Assembly (NCBI GenBank): GCA_942491975.1
Contig: CALOCY010000004.1
Location: 3,038,001-3,102,000, forward strand
DNA length: 64,000 nucleotides
Origin: CALOCY01 sp942491975
GTDB taxonomy: Bacteria > Bacteroidota > Bacteroidia > Bacteroidales > Prolixibacteraceae
Direction: 5' to 3'
Below the pieces are notes generated by a model. The model was given only the letters and a program-made list of their open reading frames with translations, made no database searches and was not told where the DNA came from. This document shows, one piece after another, positions 63,925 to 64,000 of the stretch. A program made the position numbers and the translations under genes. The stretch's first letter is position 1, and each line of letters opens with the position of its first letter.

Positions 63925-64000
63925 CTATTTATTAATAAATACGAAACCGGCATATGGTTTGTTGCCATCTCTTAGGTCAAGTATATAATAATATGTTGCA
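63925..64000 (-). CDS. C-terminal end of a gliding-type (T9SS type B) surface protein
   Basis: Only the last 24 codons are in the window: ATYYYILDLRDGNKPYAGFV, then FINK and a TAG stop. This matches the end of the gliding-motility-associated C-terminal domain found in SprB-like adhesins. The stop is 38 bases upstream of porP/sprF in the same orientation, which gives an adhesin-PorP-OmpA cassette. Most of the gene lies to the right of the window. Confidence 0.85.
   Translation of the reverse strand, partial: ATYYYILDLRDGNKPYAGFVFINK

Overview
The window is a chromosomal segment of a Bacteroidota bacterium, most likely of the Bacteroidales/Marinilabiliales type. Four things point there. It encodes type IX secretion and gliding-type surface proteins: PorZ, PorP/SprF, an OmpA/PD40 protein and two proteins with gliding-type C-termini. 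Several promoters match the phylum's TTTG-N18/19-TAnnTTTG pattern. It carries family-typical genes (DUF4252, DUF3098, DUF4197, DUF7033). Its gene neighbourhoods are typical of the phylum (ftsX-DUF3098-uppP-truB-queA, pyrH-frr, lpxK-PNP). The genomic material looks like ordinary chromosome with one insertion sequence; I see no prophage, plasmid or CRISPR.

Layout. 1-2.0 kb: a PspC-type membrane-protein operon with its first gene cut by the window edge. 2.2-6.3 kb: rdgB, porZ, recO and tRNA-Arg(CCT). 6.3-12.8 kb: a leftward cluster of a YfhO-type membrane protein, ftsX, DUF3098, uppP, truB and queA. 12.8-23.6 kb: a surface-glycan locus with a flippase, an asparagine-synthetase-like protein lacking the glutaminase cysteine, a ParB-like protein, a methyltransferase, a wecE/wecF/wecD-like trio for a 4-amino-4,6-dideoxyhexose, and two tandemly duplicated GT4 glycosyltransferases. 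23.8-26.5 kb: a GH32 protein whose catalytic nucleophile is changed to Asn, and tdh. 26.6-28.0 kb: pyrH-frr. 28.0-28.7 kb: a gene-free stretch with a candidate small RNA and a cluster of palindromic repeats. 28.7-36.5 kb: housekeeping genes (DUF4197, aminotransferase, two tRNA-Gln, PNP, lpxK, sppA, folK, upp). 36.5-41.1 kb: a second envelope-glycan cluster of two polysaccharide deacetylases alternating with two GNAT-fold proteins. 41.1-44.3 kb: radC, a complete IS1595-type element, and a duplicated tRNA-Glu/rpsT/terminator unit. 44.3-50.4 kb: oxyR, a SpoU methyltransferase, a lipoprotein, prfB with its programmed +1 frameshift, and ppk1. 50.4-53.6 kb: an unusual small operon encoding a lipoprotein with a Trp/Ala-rich tail, frameshifted in an A8 tract, plus a small membrane protein; then a class D beta-lactamase and recX. 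53.6-60.7 kb: a large lamin-tail surface protein, asd, hflX and tonB. 60.8-64.0 kb: tRNA-Ala(GGC) and an adhesin-PorP-OmpA cassette whose adhesin is visible only as its last 24 codons at the right edge.

Functional themes are envelope biogenesis (lipid A kinase LpxK, undecaprenyl phosphate recycling, two glycan clusters, type IX secretion), translation (prfB, frr, duplicated rpsT, six tRNAs) and repair or nucleotide metabolism. The points most worth a second look are the frameshifted lipoprotein/membrane-protein operon, the active-site-altered GH32, the candidate small RNA with its own promoter and terminator, the duplicated tRNA-Glu/rpsT unit beside an IS, and the enterobacterial-common-antigen-like wec trio in a Bacteroidota genome.
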